From Vigna angularis (taxonomy: Eukaryota; Streptophyta; Magnoliopsida; Fabales; Fabaceae), in NCBI RefSeq assembly GCF_016808095.1, contig NC_068974.1, positions 20,692,825 through 20,756,824 on the forward strand: 64,000 nt of DNA, in the 5' to 3' direction. Shown piece after piece: positions 21,767-33,800 of this stretch. A model generated the notes under the pieces. That model was not told the DNA's origin, searched no databases, and saw only the letters and a program-made list of their open reading frames with translations. Position 1 is the first letter of the stretch; each line of letters opens with the position of its first letter. A program made the translations under genes and the position numbers.

Positions 21767-23592
21767 ATGTCCCCTCCAATTGTTTTTGAGTCCGCCGTGA
21801 GAGAAGGCAAGGGGTATGCTGATGGCACTAGTACTTCTCCTTCATCTATTCATTCCTCCGCTTTCGACAATGAGAGAAATCCTCCCGCTGGCAACCAGGC
21901 CAAATTCCCAGCCTTTCAGAATTCTTCCCGTCTACTTGAAGATAGTGAACTTGAGGAGGTGGGAATAAACGTGGATTATACGAGCGCGTGGGACATAAGG
22001 TGCCAAGCCCGTCCTGACGTTGTTGGTTACGATTGGGCTCCTCATGGGGTGAAGTTTTATGCTACCTCCGTTGTTACCAAACACGCACTAAGGGATCTAG
22101 TCAGTAGGGTTAGCTTCGTGAAGGCGGCTGACGATGCAAATTTCTTTAGGCTGGCGCTCTGCCAGTTGAACGAGCAGGCGTGCCACGGTCGGGAAGGGTA
22201 TGCCTCAGACTTTTCTATACATATTCCACCTTGTTCCGTGACCTAAAAGTCCTCTTGCCCTTTTCCAACTTTCAAATGGGTGTTCTGAGGAAACTCAACC
22301 TGGCTCCCACCTAACTTCATCCGAATGGTTGGGCTTTTATGCAAGCCTTCTCGGTCGTCTACATCGCTCTCACCCTTCGTCCTACCCTTGCCTCATTTCT
22401 CTATTTTTTTTGAGTCATGCCGCACCCCAACCAACCTTGGGTTTCCCTCATCTTGATTAAGGAGAGACAACGTTTTACGTTGTTCAACACATCGTATAAA
22501 GACTTCAAGGGAAATTTCTTCAAGGTTGTTCCTTTGGAGGCCGATCATGCCTATTTATTCTTTCCGGACGGCCAACCTAAGTTTCCCTTCTATTGGACCA
22601 ACCGTCTTAAGAAGGTGATTTCAGGTCCAAGTCTTCAATGTCACCGGACGAGCTCGAGGTAATCAATCAACTTAATCAGATACCCCTTAAGTTATCCTCT
22701 CGAAAGCTCATAGGATTCCTGGACTCTAAGGGTCTTCACAATAAAGTGTTCGATAAGCTACTTCTGACGACTTACACCGAGCAGTCATTTGTAACTTATC
22801 TAAATTTCCTTGTTATGTAGATTACTTGACCGTGATGGACCCGACAAAGAACCTTTGCTTGAATGCTAGCCCGTCCAGGGGAGGATTTGAAGAAGTTTGG
22901 CGAGGGTGTTCCGCCCATGGTCCCATCACTCCTCCCCTCTCTAAGCCTGTAGTGCAGGCTCAACCGTTGCAAGCTGATCCCGCCCAGGTTCAACCGCCCG
23001 ACCCTGAGGTTCATACCGTAGCCTCACCTGATCGAGCATTGTTGCTAAAAAGGTCCAAGAAGAAGAAGAATAAGAGGAAAGCTGCTTGGGAGCCTTCCAT
23101 GTCCTCCAAGCGCAGCAAAAGGGCGCTTCCTGAAGGTCCTCCCCCCTCCGGGCCGCTCGACCCCAACTTGTGGGTGGCCCGGCGGATCCACTTTGACCTT
23201 TTCTCTAAGGAAAAGGATTTCATGAAGAGGATGACCGAGGAAGAGGCTTCCAACATGGCTTTCGAACTTGCCCCTCGGTCAACTATGTGCATGGCCTATG
23301 CTGCTAAGAAGAAAGCCACTGCCTCCACCGAGCTTTAAGCCCTCCAAGAGAAATTTGATGAGGCAGTTAAGTCCAAGAAGGAGCTCACCTTTCGGTTAGC
23401 TGAGGTGGAGAAGATGGCATCGGATAACAAGGCTAAGGCTAAGATATTGCTCGTCGAGTCTCATACTGTCGTGCGTCAGTTGCAGCGATCCAATGATGAT
23501 CTAAAACTAGACCTTCTTCACTCCAACGAGAAGAATAAGGAGTTGACCATCGAGAAAGACAACGTCGTGTCCGAGCGGGGCTCTCTGAAACT
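21767..23592 (+). pseudogene. Tat-lineage gypsy ORF1 (putative gypsy-type transposon domain plus coiled coil)
   Basis: A start codon at 21767 opens 160 codons. The reading then continues in other frames through L-A-P-T-stop-L-H-P-N-G-W-A-F near 22310, then P-W-V-S-L-I at 22435 and F-F-K-V-V-P at 22520. After these come F-P-F-Y-W-T near 22590 and an S-P-D-E-L-E-V-I segment at 22640. These blocks are those of the Transposase_28 / putative gypsy-type transposon family, found in the gag region of Tat/Ogre-like elements. A basic K-K-K-K-N-K-R-K segment near 23060 is followed by a predicted coiled coil at 23330-23590. At least three frame breaks make it a pseudogene. It is cut at 23593 by an Athila LTR end. 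Confidence 0.75.
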
Positions 23593-24551
23593 TGTTAAGA
23601 TGTCGGCAAGTGTACCGAATTGTATCAAGTAATAATAAAATGGTAAGACCAAGTATCGTTTCCCAAAGGACTCATGACACTATACAGTTATGTGATTACC
23701 CAACTAATTAAGACTTTTGAAGAACAATTTAGTGATTTTGAATGCAAATGCTATAAAAGTAAACATGAATGCAATTTTGAACAATTGAAAGAAAAACACA
23801 AAGATGAATGAATGATGTTGAGAATATGAGATGAATATGTTGTTGGTGTTTAGATTTCACCAAGTTTCCTCTCATGCATATATGAATTCATCTTCTTCAT
23901 TAATGTTAATATCACTTTCTAAATTACTAAAAACCTTATGTCTCGGCGAAGAAAGCCTATCCTTAATTACTAGTTTACAATGTCTTGTCTCCCTACCAAT
24001 TAGTTTTGCATTACATACGCACAAAAGCTTAAGATAACCAAAACTCATATCCATATGTCTAGGCAATACTACTTTTGGTTGCAATTCTCTATATCTAGGT
24101 TTCCTCGTATGTGTCCATATCACGAAAACCAATAATCATGCCATGAATGAGTCAAACATAACAATGTATAGAGCGAAGAATAACAACCCTAAAAATTAAG
24201 GAAAGAAGCATAAATAAATTGGAATCAATTTAAATACATGAGAGTTTAGAGGTTACATCTTCCCCCCAACAACAAATAATGTTTAGTCCTCCATTATCAT
24301 GGAAAAACTAGATGAACAATGGAATGGAAGAATGAAAGAGATACAAAAACCCTAGAAAGAGAAGAGGAGAGCTGTCACATCCCCAAATATACCTCCAAGG
24401 GGTGAAAAATGTGTTTTTATGCTTAAGCCATTAAGAGATACAATCCCTAGGACGTCCAAGTCCTTAAATAGAACATAAAAATAACAGAAAACAGGTCCAA
24501 GCCCACTTCGCTGGCGCTCAGCGCCCTACTTAAGATCAAGGTGAGAGTTCA
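23593..24551 (-). repeat. Athila LTR fragment, 3' three quarters
   Basis: On the minus strand it ends ...GTACACTTGCCGACATCTTAACA at 23593 (shown in part) and extends back through U5, R and a CGCTCAGCGC motif near 24515. It lacks the U3 start, because a plus-oriented LTR begins at 24552. Confidence 0.75.
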
Positions 24552-25235
24552 TGATAACGGTTGAAAATACCATTATCTGTGATGTAATTTTGACACTAAA
24601 TGCACCCTTTTCTACTTAGAAACTTGCTTGGAATTATGTTTTTATGTTAAGTTGTGTGAATAAGAGAGTTGAGGTTGAATTTGATGGTTTTATGACTAAT
24701 TTCCCTTGTTTTAGCAGGAAATGAGATAATATGGAAAGCAAAGATGAAGTGCTAAGGAGATGGAGCTCAGAAAGGCCTGGAAAAGCACCAGAAAGGAGGA
24801 ATGCCCAAAGCTTGGGCGCCCTTTTTGGAGGCGTAAGCACAGAAGCCGCTCACCGCCCGAGCGCCTCTTTTGGGCGCTTGAGCGTTAGATGCATGAAGCT
24901 TGGGCACCCTTTTGGAGGCTTAAGCGCAGAAGAGTGCCGCTCACCGCCCGGGTGCCCCTTTTGGGCGCCTGAGCGTTAGAAGCACGAAGCTTGGGTGCCC
25001 TTTTTTGAGGCTTTAGCGCCAGGAACCACCGTTCACCGCCCGGGCACCCTAAGTGGGGTGCTTGAGTGCCAACGACATGGCCCGAACTTCGTTTTTGTTC
25101 TTTTTTCACTCTATTTAAAGGACCCAGACGTCCTAGGTTTTGTATCTTTGGCAGGAAGAGCGCAACAACACACTCTTTCACTCTGTGGAGGCGGATTTGG
25201 ATGCAGGAGCTTCCATCTCCAATTTTTAGGATTTT
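24552..25235 (+). repeat. Athila-type LTR, U3 and R part in plus orientation
   Basis: It starts TGATAACGGTTGAAAATACC at 24552 and contains a TATA-like CTATTTAAAGG near 25112. It is interrupted at 25235 by a minus-oriented LTR. The missing U5 part appears to resume at 27138, after about 185 bp of the LTR are lost. Confidence 0.7.
24808..25070. repeat. Minisatellite of three ~88-bp units inside the LTR
   Basis: Units begin with AGCTTGGGYRCCCTTTT near 24809, 24897 and 24985. Each contains CGCTCACCGCCCGRGYGCC or a close variant and ends with GAGCGTTAGA or GAGTGCC. Confidence 0.8.
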
Positions 25236-26514
25236 TGTTAAGACTCCGGCAAGTGTACCGAATCGTATCAAGTAATAATAAATGGTAAGACCAAGTATCA
25301 TTTCCAAGAGACTCACGGCCTAGACATTCATGTGGTTCCTTGATTAGTTAAGACTTGTAAACAAAATCATGGTGTTTATAATGTAGAAAAGAAATATGAA
25401 TGCAAGTGTTGATCAATTGACTTGAAGAATGCACAGGTGATTGGTGTATATAATATGGAATGATTATGTTGTTGGGGTTTTCGATTTAGCCTATCCACTC
25501 TCATGTATTTATGAATTCATCTTCTTCATTAATGTTAATGTCACTTTCTAATTTACCTTAAACCCGATTTCTCGGTGAAGAAAACCTACTCTTAATTACT
25601 ATATCACAATGTCTTGTATCCCCAAGAATTAATTATGCATTACATTCGCGCAGAAGCTTAAAGGGAACCAACCCTCCTATCCCTATGTCTAGGTAATATT
25701 GCTTTTGGGAGAATTTCCCCAGTTCTAGATTTCTCCATATGTTTCCATATCGACAACATCAATAATAATGCAATTGAATGACTTAAACAAAGCATGCATA
25801 GAGCGTAGAGGAAAAACCCTAACAATTAATGAAGTAAAGCATTTATAATATAAATCAATTCAATACATGAGAGTTTCAAAGGATTATATTGTTTCCCCAA
25901 CAACAATGGAGGTTTTGTTCCCCATAGACATGGTGAAACTAGATGAAAATATGAAAAAGAATGAAAGATAAAACCCTAAAAGTTGAAGATCAGAGCTTCC
26001 GTATCCAAAATCTACCTCTGAGAGATGAAAAAATTGTTTTTGCGCCTCTTTATGTCAAAAGATCCAGTCTCTAGGTTGTCTAAAACCTTAAATAGTTCAT
26101 AAAACTAACAGAAAACAAGTCCAAGCCCACGTTGTCGGTGCTCAGAGCCTCAAAAGCGCGCCCAGCGGTGGTTGCGGAACTAAACTGCCGCTCACCGGTG
26201 GCGCTCAGACGTGAGACAGAAGAACTTGGCGCTCAGCGCTCCAAAATGACGCTCAACGCTATTTGCGATTCTTCTATGTGCTACTTTTCCATCCTTTCCT
26301 GACTCCAACTTCTTGCTACTTCAACTTCTTCATCCAATTCATCTTAATTACTGTTAAAACAACGAAAACCAAGCATAAAACCAATAATACCACCTTGAAC
26401 TCTCTTATTCTCACAACTTAAGCAAATGCATTATTCAAGCTAGTTTCTAAGTCATAAAAGGTGTTTTTAATATCAAAATTAAGTATAAAAATAACAGTAT
26501 TTCAACCGTTATCA
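25236..26514 (-). repeat. Full-length Athila LTR (1279 bp) with polypurine tract
   Basis: On the minus strand it starts TGATAACGGTTGAAATACTG at 26514 and ends CCGGAGTCTTAACA at 25236. The upstream polypurine tract AAGTTTCGGGTTG (plus 26515-26527) marks it as a 3' LTR. Confidence 0.8.
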
Positions 26515-27137
26515 CAACCCGAAACTTAGAACTTTGTTTGTCCTCAAGCAAACAAGATATAACTCAGTCTTCCACCAATCAATACAATGGTTCAACACAT
26601 TCAAAAACTCTTTCTTCCAAGACATGTAATTACGTCAAGAGGTACACATGCCTTGATTAAAATCACTCATCATGGTGTTCACATAATCACATAATATCCA
26701 ACAAATGTTATTCTCATGAATGATCAATTAACTAAGCATAGATGTAATCATGTATTCACGGAACTATTCCTCACCAGACAAAGTGTTTCACTCAATCACA
26801 CAGGTGTATATAGAGGTCACTACTTCACTCTACTTATCCTAATGTCACATAAAACAAAATTGCCTTTCATTTACCACAATCAACATACTCACAGACAAGT
26901 ATCATCACAAGGACTTTCCATAGCTTGTAACGTGGTTGGGCTAAGAAGAAAAATTAAATTTCAAGATCACAAAATCCTTGAGTTAAGAGAGTCATTCATA
27001 AATTTATCATTCAAATACAATTTCTCTTTAGACAAACCAATCTCACTCATTGCCAACTATCCCCTTTTTGCATTGAGCTTTCACTTCTTTGCATTCTATT
27101 TTCTGTTCTCTTTTTCATACTTGCTCAATACTTAGCT
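26515..27137 (-). other. Athila 3' untranslated region
   Basis: It parallels 17686-18492: TTGCTTGAGGACAAACAAAG lies just upstream of the purine tract. A plus-strand frame at 26716-27135 is incidental. It ends at a junction with plus-oriented LTR near 27138. Confidence 0.65.
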
Positions 27138-27737
27138 CAATTGTTAGGGATTTTCTCCTTTGCTTTATGCTTGTTATGTTTTAATCATTCATGGCACGAT
27201 TTTATGGTCTTCTTTGTTATTGGGAAATACTTAGAAACCACGATCTGGAGAATTTCTTCCAAAAGCAATATTTCCCAGGGATAGGGATAGGAGGTTTGGT
27301 CGTCTTAAGCTTCTAATCGTGATGCAGAATTAATTATTAGGGATGCAAGGGATTGTGGTCTAGTTATTAAGGTTAGGCTTTCTTCGCCGAGGGATCGGGT
27401 TTTAAGTAATTTAGAAAGTGACGTTAACAATTGACTGAAGAAGATGAATTCTTATATGCATGAGAGTAAACTAGGTGAAATCTAAAGCCCAACAACATAT
27501 TCATCTCATAATTACAATATCATTCATTCATCTTTGTGTTTTTCTTCAATTGATCAAAAGTGCATTCATATTTAATTTATTATTTTTGCATTCAAAACCC
27601 TAAATTGTTCTTAAGAGTCTTAATTAGTTAAGTAATCACATGATTGTTTAGTGTCGTGAGTCTCTTGGGAAATGATACTTGGTCTTACCAAATAATATTA
27701 CTTGATACGATTCGGTACACTTATCGTGGTCTTAACA
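27138..27737 (+). repeat. Athila LTR, U5 part in plus orientation
   Basis: It matches the last ~600 bp of the LTR, from ATTGTTAGGGATTTT to ACACTTATCGTGGTCTTAACA (shown in part), and ends at 27737 against Tat integrase. It is probably the continuation of 24552-25235. Confidence 0.75.
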
Positions 27738-28625
27738 GTAGCTAAAGGTTCTGCCCCCACCCACTTGGTGAAGTAGTTGATGGCTACTAAGAGAAGCTTC
27801 TTCTGCTACCGACCGACTAGAAGGGGTCCGACAATATCCATTCCCAATTCTAAAAATGGCCACGGGAAGCTGTGCAGTTCTGTGGTGGTAGGTTGAGGTT
27901 ATTACCATTCTCCTAACACTTTAAGCATTTATGCATGAACGTCTTGCAGTCTTTCTCCATGGTTGGCCAGAAGTACCCCGCTCTCAATGCCCTTGCTCGG
28001 AGTACTCACTGGCCGATGTGCATTCCAGAGACCCCTTCATGAAGCTCCCTCATAACATTTTGGCTTCCTCCAACGAGATACACTTCAAAAATTTTGCTAA
28101 AAACCCCGACCTATAGAGGTCGCCTCCTATGAACAAGTAACGTGTGGTCTTCTTAGCCTCTGCCACTCATACAGATAAGCCTTCCTCTTGCCTCTTGATC
28201 AACTCGTCAATCTCCCTTCTCCAATCAAGTTGATCGGATATCTTGAAAACCGACAAACCATTCAATGGAAGGCTTCATCATAACTTGTCTTAGGATTGAT
28301 GACAACTGACCCTTTTCTTTACCATTGGCCAGCTTTGACAAAACATCACTCCTAGCATTCTCTTCCTTAGGAACGTGCTTGAACTCCACCTCTCGGAATT
28401 GTTTAACCAATTCCTTGGTTTTATGGTAGTAGTGGAGCAGTTGGTCGTCTTTGGTCTGAAAACTCCCGTCCAGTTGTCCAACTACCAGTTGAGAGTTTGT
28501 TCGACACTCGATGGAAGTTGTCCCCAAGTGTTTAGCCAATTCTAGACCAGCAATCACCGCTTCATACTCGGCTTGATTGTTACTAATTTTCAACGGAAAG
28601 AGAATGGATTGTTCCACTCGTAAAC
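27738..28625 (-). pseudogene. Tat-lineage gypsy pol: RNase H and integrase N-terminal part
   Basis: From 28625 downward the minus strand reads R-V-E-Q-S-I, then S-N-N-Q-A-E-Y-E-A-V-I-A-G-L, D-D-Q-L-L and K-H-V-P-K-E-E-N-A-R, typical of Tat RNase H. Further down, in shifted frames, come an integrase zinc-finger region with L-H-E-G near 28050, F-W-P-T-M-E-K-D-C-K near 27960 and H-K-C-L-K-C near 27930. The first catalytic Asp of the integrase core (M-D-I-V-G-P) lies near 27835. N-Y-F-T-K-W-V follows near 27770. The frame is cut at 27738 by an Athila LTR and contains several stops. Confidence 0.85.
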
Positions 28626-29929
28626 TAATAACAGTTGAAAAACTGTTATTTTCATGCTTAAATTTGATACTAAAAGCAACCTTTAACACTTAGAAACTAA
28701 CTTGAAATCATGCTTTTGGTTATATTTTTAGAAATAAGAGAGCTGGACAGGTTTATGCTTGATTTCAGTGTTTTATGCAGGTTTTAAGGTGAATTTGGTG
28801 AAAGAAGTGAAGAAGGATAGGAATGGAATCAGAAAAGACATTAAAAAGTGCAAAAGGAGCAGCCGCAACCACCGCTCAGCGGCAGTTTACCGCTGAGCGG
28901 CACTCAGAAACCCACGTTGGCTCTGCTGAGGGGTGAAAAGGCCGCTGAGGGGAAGAAACGAACTAGCGCACTTACCGCTGAGCGGTAGTTTACCGCTGAG
29001 CGGTACTATTTTGGGCTTGGGCCTAATTTTCTGTATTATTACGAATAGTATATAAGCTTTAGGTCTTCCTAGGGTTTGTATCTTTGGCTGGGACGAAGCA
29101 AACACTCTCTTTTCCACCCCTTTTAAGGAAGATCTTGGATGCTCAGGCTACCTCTCTACCTTTCTAGGGTTTTATCTTTCGTTCTTTCATCATTGTTCAT
29201 CTAGATTCACCATGAATATGGTGAAATAAACCTTTTATTGTTGTTGGGGGATCAATGTAATCTTGTGAAACTCTCATATATGGAATTTGTGTTTAAAAAT
29301 CTTTTTTGAGATACATGCTTTCTTTCATTAATTGTTAGGGTTTTTCCTCTTTGCTCAAATCATGCATTATTTAACTCATTCATTGTCATGATCATTGATT
29401 TTGTCGATATGGGAACGTACGGGAAAGTCTAGATCCGGGAAATTTCTCCCAATAGCATATTGGTTGCCTTTAAGCTCTTGCACTTCAGAACTAATTACTA
29501 GGAATGCTAGGAATTGTATGAACTCGTAATTAAGGATAGGCCTTCTTGACAAGGTAATTTAGAGAGTGGCATTAACATTGATGAAAAGATTGATGAATTC
29601 CTAAAGTATATGAGAGTGGATAAGATGAAATTGATAACCCCAACAACATACTCATCCATATAATTCATCCCGTGTTTGTTTTACTCTTTTTGCCATTGAT
29701 CACATTCATGCATACATGTTTAATTACTGTCTTTTGCATTAAAAACCTACAATCAATCGTTCACAAGTCTTAAATAATCAACAAATCAAATAACTAACTA
29801 GGCCGTGAGTCCTTTGGGAGAACGATACTTGGTCTTACCGAGTTTATTACTTGATACGATTCGGTCACACTTGCCGAGGGTTAAACAAGTTTGTGGCGCC
29901 GTTTTTCGGTGTTCATAAATTTGTCATCA
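28626..29929 (+). mobile_element. Athila LTR insertion carrying its primer-binding site, TSD TAAAC
   Basis: The insert has a complete LTR (28626-29887) starting TAATAACAGTTGAAAAACTG and ending GGGTTAAACA. It is followed by a 42-bp tail that contains TGGCGCCGTT, the start of the element's own primer-binding site, and ends in GTCATCA. It is flanked by TAAAC at 28621-28625 and 29930-29934. Removing it restores the Tat RNase H frame (N-G-L then R-V-E-Q-S). It is therefore not an ordinary solo LTR, which would end exactly at the LTR. Four CCGCTSAGCGG palindromes lie at 28872-29004. Confidence 0.85.
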
Positions 29930-30735
29930 TAAACCATTCGGGCCCTCCAAACCAACTCCTGCTCCATAGCCCTTATGGTTAGACGAACCATTTACAAAGA
30001 GCTTCCAAGGCCACAAAGGCTCTTCTCCCTACATAGGCAATTCAACTGCTAAATCAGCTAAGTGTTGCCCTCGCACAAATCCACGTGGTTCAAACCGCAA
30101 TCTGAACTCAAACAGCTACACCGACCAACCTACTATTCTCCCCGCCAAGTCTGGCTTTCGCAAAATCTTAGCAATGGGATGGTCGGTTCTCACCATGACC
30201 TGATGGCCCTAAAAGTAATGCCTCAATCGTCGCGCAGCTACCCCAAGAGCTAAAGCAATTTTCTCCACTTGCTTGTATCTTGTTTTCGCGTCATACAACG
30301 TCTTGCTGATGAAGTAGATGAGTTCGAACTCTAGGCTCTCCCGCACCAAAGTCGCACTAATCGTTTCTTCCGATACCTCCAAGAACAGCTAAAATTCGTG
30401 CTTTGGATCAGGTCGACCCATAGTGGGCGGGTTAGCTAAAATACCCTTTACCTCGTTGAAGGCCTCCTTGCACTAATCGTCCCAACTAGTCTCAACGCTC
30501 TTCTTCATCACCTTGACGATCGATTTTATGCGTTCTGCCACTCTTGGTATAAAACAAGATAATGAAGTTAATCGTCCCACCAAGCGTTGCACCTCCTTAA
30601 GATTTTTTGGGCTTCTCATTTCCAGCACCACCTTGCATTTGTCAAGATTTGCTTCTATTCCTCTGGGTGTTAGCATAAAGCCTTTTATTTTTTGACAAGC
30701 TTGCCGAACAACCAAAAGGATACGCAAACATGAGT
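29930..30735 (-). pseudogene. Tat-lineage gypsy pol: reverse transcriptase end and RNase H start
   Basis: On the minus strand, G-F-M-L-T-P-R-G-I-E-A-N, L-K-E-V-Q-R-L-V-G-R-L and A-E-R-I-K-S-I lie at about 30685-30510, the reverse transcriptase C-terminal part of Tat elements. Degraded connection sequence follows. The start of RNase H, with W-K-L-F-V-N-G-S-S-N and L-E-G-P-N-G, lies near 30015-29935. The element continues on the far side of the LTR insertion at 28625. It is truncated near 30735, close to the end of the terpene synthase gene. Confidence 0.8.
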
Positions 30736-30800
30736 TTTCAAGCCGACCGTTACACAAAATGTAGATCACCAACAATTAATTAAAGACCAAAGCTTCTAGT

Positions 30801-33800
30801 TTATACAGACATCTTTTTAACTAATAAAGCTTCAATGTGATCTTTCATTATCCCTTCTGCATTTGTATAGATATCTTCGTCTTTGTAAAGCACGTCGATC
30901 ACACGTGCAAAGTTGACCGCACGCATAAGAAATTTCATTGGTACTTGAGTAGGAGCTAAGCATGCATCGTTTATGTCCTTCCAAGCATTCTCAACTAACT
31001 TGCGTAGTTCTTCAATGGCACATTTCCTTGAGATTTTATGCTCCTTCATATAACATTGAATGCTTGAAACAACATGTTGTCTCTCCTGTTCAAACTTCAC
31101 AGACAAAAATAGCAACAAAAAGAAAAAACAGAATCCAAATAAAATTAATATTTAACATATAGGATTTACAAATGATCTTAGAAAAAATATTATTTCTTTA
31201 TCTTTTAAAATTTTATGAGTTTTGCAATTGCCAACTCTTAAAATAAGACAAATTTCTTATATAAACTCAAATTACTTATAAGTGGTTCATATAGTTTATA
31301 AAGAAACTGATGACAAGTACAATTCTATTATTATTATTTCTTCTCGACATATTTTCTAAAATTATGTATAATTTGTAATTCTCTATTTAGTTAAATTGAT
31401 AGAAATTAATTAGTGTGTAGGGTGCACCTCATCTCCAACAATGTCATCCATGATCCTAAGCAGAAGTATAGAAGCTGCAATAATTACTGGTTCAGTCGTT
31501 GCCCATAGAAGGATCTCCTCTGTTGTATCTTCCATGCCTAGGAAGGATGAGGTAATCAACATAGGGTAACCACTGGACGTTGTTCTTACTCGCATGTATT
31601 CTTCCACTGTTGGAACGTGATTGGAATGGCACCATCTTGCCTCAACCATCTGAGCCTGGACTAGTCTTTTTATCTAGCATAAAGGCACAAATATATAATA
31701 TTCAGAAATATATTCCACACTTTTCACTGGATATAAGAAAAAGATGGTCACACTTTGTGTATGCCAAATCCTACAGGTTTTGGAATATGAAAATTTTAAA
31801 GCTACACCTTTCAATCTTTCTACATCTATCTAACTTTAAATAAAATGTTAATATTTTAATTATTCTACCTTATGCATCTCATTTTATTTTATATTTTAAA
31901 ATAAAATTGTTTTTTTAGTGGTGAATAGTCACTAGTGAAGTAAAGGGAAACGACAACGATTATTTTTGTCTATCTGCAGCGGTTCCGCAATCGAGGTATA
32001 TACAGGCGAGGTAAAAAGTCTACACTTTTTGTCTCGGTTCTGAACCGAGGCAAAAAGGTGTAAGCTTTTGCCTCGGTTATTGGTGAACCGAGTCAGTACA
32101 AGGGGTGTTATGCCTCAGTTTGGAGTTGAACCGAGGTAGTAGAAGGGTTTTTTTATATTTTACGAAAAAATACATTCTTGTGTAGCAGGATATTAATTTG
32201 TATTAATAGATGATTTGGTGGTCCCATTACACATATAAAGTTGTGACTAGGTATTAATCCATACTTCTTCAATGGTCACAAGTCTGGAAATCTGGAAAAA
32301 AGCAGTATGCAGTCCTATGGATAATTGTGCAAGGAAAAAGTGATTTGTGGAGTAAAACATCAGAAGAGAAAAATTGAGAAGTACTAAACTAGCCAATAAT
32401 GTAGGACAAAACTGAAATAAATTCTTCTACAGGTTGAGTATAATATTTTGCAACCAAAACAATTTCTCACCATTTGCATTTGCACATTCAGCTACAAGAT
32501 CAATAGCATATTTATGTGAGCCTTTGTGGGTGACGTTAATCAGAGGTCAGACTATATACACCAATCGTCTATATAGACATCGGTCTATATATACCAGACG
32601 TCTATATAAACGTCGGATATGGATATACCGGACGTCTATATAAACGTCGGATGTGGGTATACCAGACGTCTACTGGGTTTTTTTAAAAAACATTTAATTT
32701 ATTTTTATAATAAAACCACACCTGAAAAACAGAGAATTGTCCCAGAAAACAATTTCAACTAAAGAAAGTTCTAACCAATCCAGAAAACAATTCATACCAA
32801 AACTATCAAAATATAAACTTAAACTAAACCTAAGTAATGTTCAACAGCAAATATAAGTGTTCCTAACTCCATCTTTGTAGAAGATAAGTTGTCCACTCCT
32901 ACACTAGTGACTTTGCCATCAAAAATCATCCAGAATAACGTATAAAGTAAATAAAATAAGTGGAAATACCACCAACGTCTTGAAAATCATCAAAAAAAGT
33001 ACCTTTTTAGCTTTTGTAAGAATCAAAGGCTTATGGGTTTTGATGCAATGAGCATTACGGAGGTTGTCATCCCCAAAAATCAATTTCTTCCCCACCGTCG
33101 ATGCCAACAACAAATGAGCATCAGCCACCAGCTCCTCTGTAATAATCAGCCATTTCACCCTCCCTTCCAGCAAACCTTGTAAGCAGCGACTCTCGCGTGC
33201 GTTGCCATCCCTTGCGTCATCCCGGATGCGTAACAAAAAAGACTTACGCCTGAAACCATCGATCCCACGGCTGTGCTGGCTGTCTGGGTGTCGTGACCGT
33301 CATCTTCGCAAAGGGATCTAGACTCCTCAGTCTCATTAATACGACCCAACATGGCCTCGCAACCCTTGGCAAAGAACCTGACTCTGATCAACTTTCTATT
33401 CCAGTTGGAAGCACTGAAGTTCGTTCATGTTAAAGGGACCCCGACACGATTGGGGTCGTTGTCGCCCGTCGGAGGTCTCATCGATGGAGTGGGACTCGAG
33501 GACGAGGCCGACTAGGAGCAGACGATGTCGCTAGTGGAATGGTCGGGGACTAGGCCGCACTCGGAGTAGACGACGCGAGAAAGAAGGCACTCGGCCGCAC
33601 TAGGTTTTCCTTGCTTGAATGAGGCATTTAGGGAAAACTTTCATCTTGTGCATATTAGAAAGGCTTATATGTCTCAGTCCTTCCTGCCCCCGAGGCAGTA
33701 AAGGCTTATATTCCTCGGTCCTTCCTGTCAACCAAGGCAGTATCTTTGCCACCACAAACGTACCAGGTGAAAGGTGTAATTAATATAATATTTGTGGGGT

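Noticed and set aside
23593..27737. A single Athila insertion spanning this whole interval
   Set aside because: The five bases outside the two ends (AAACT and GTAGC) do not match, and the flanking Tat sequences are on opposite strands and do not join.
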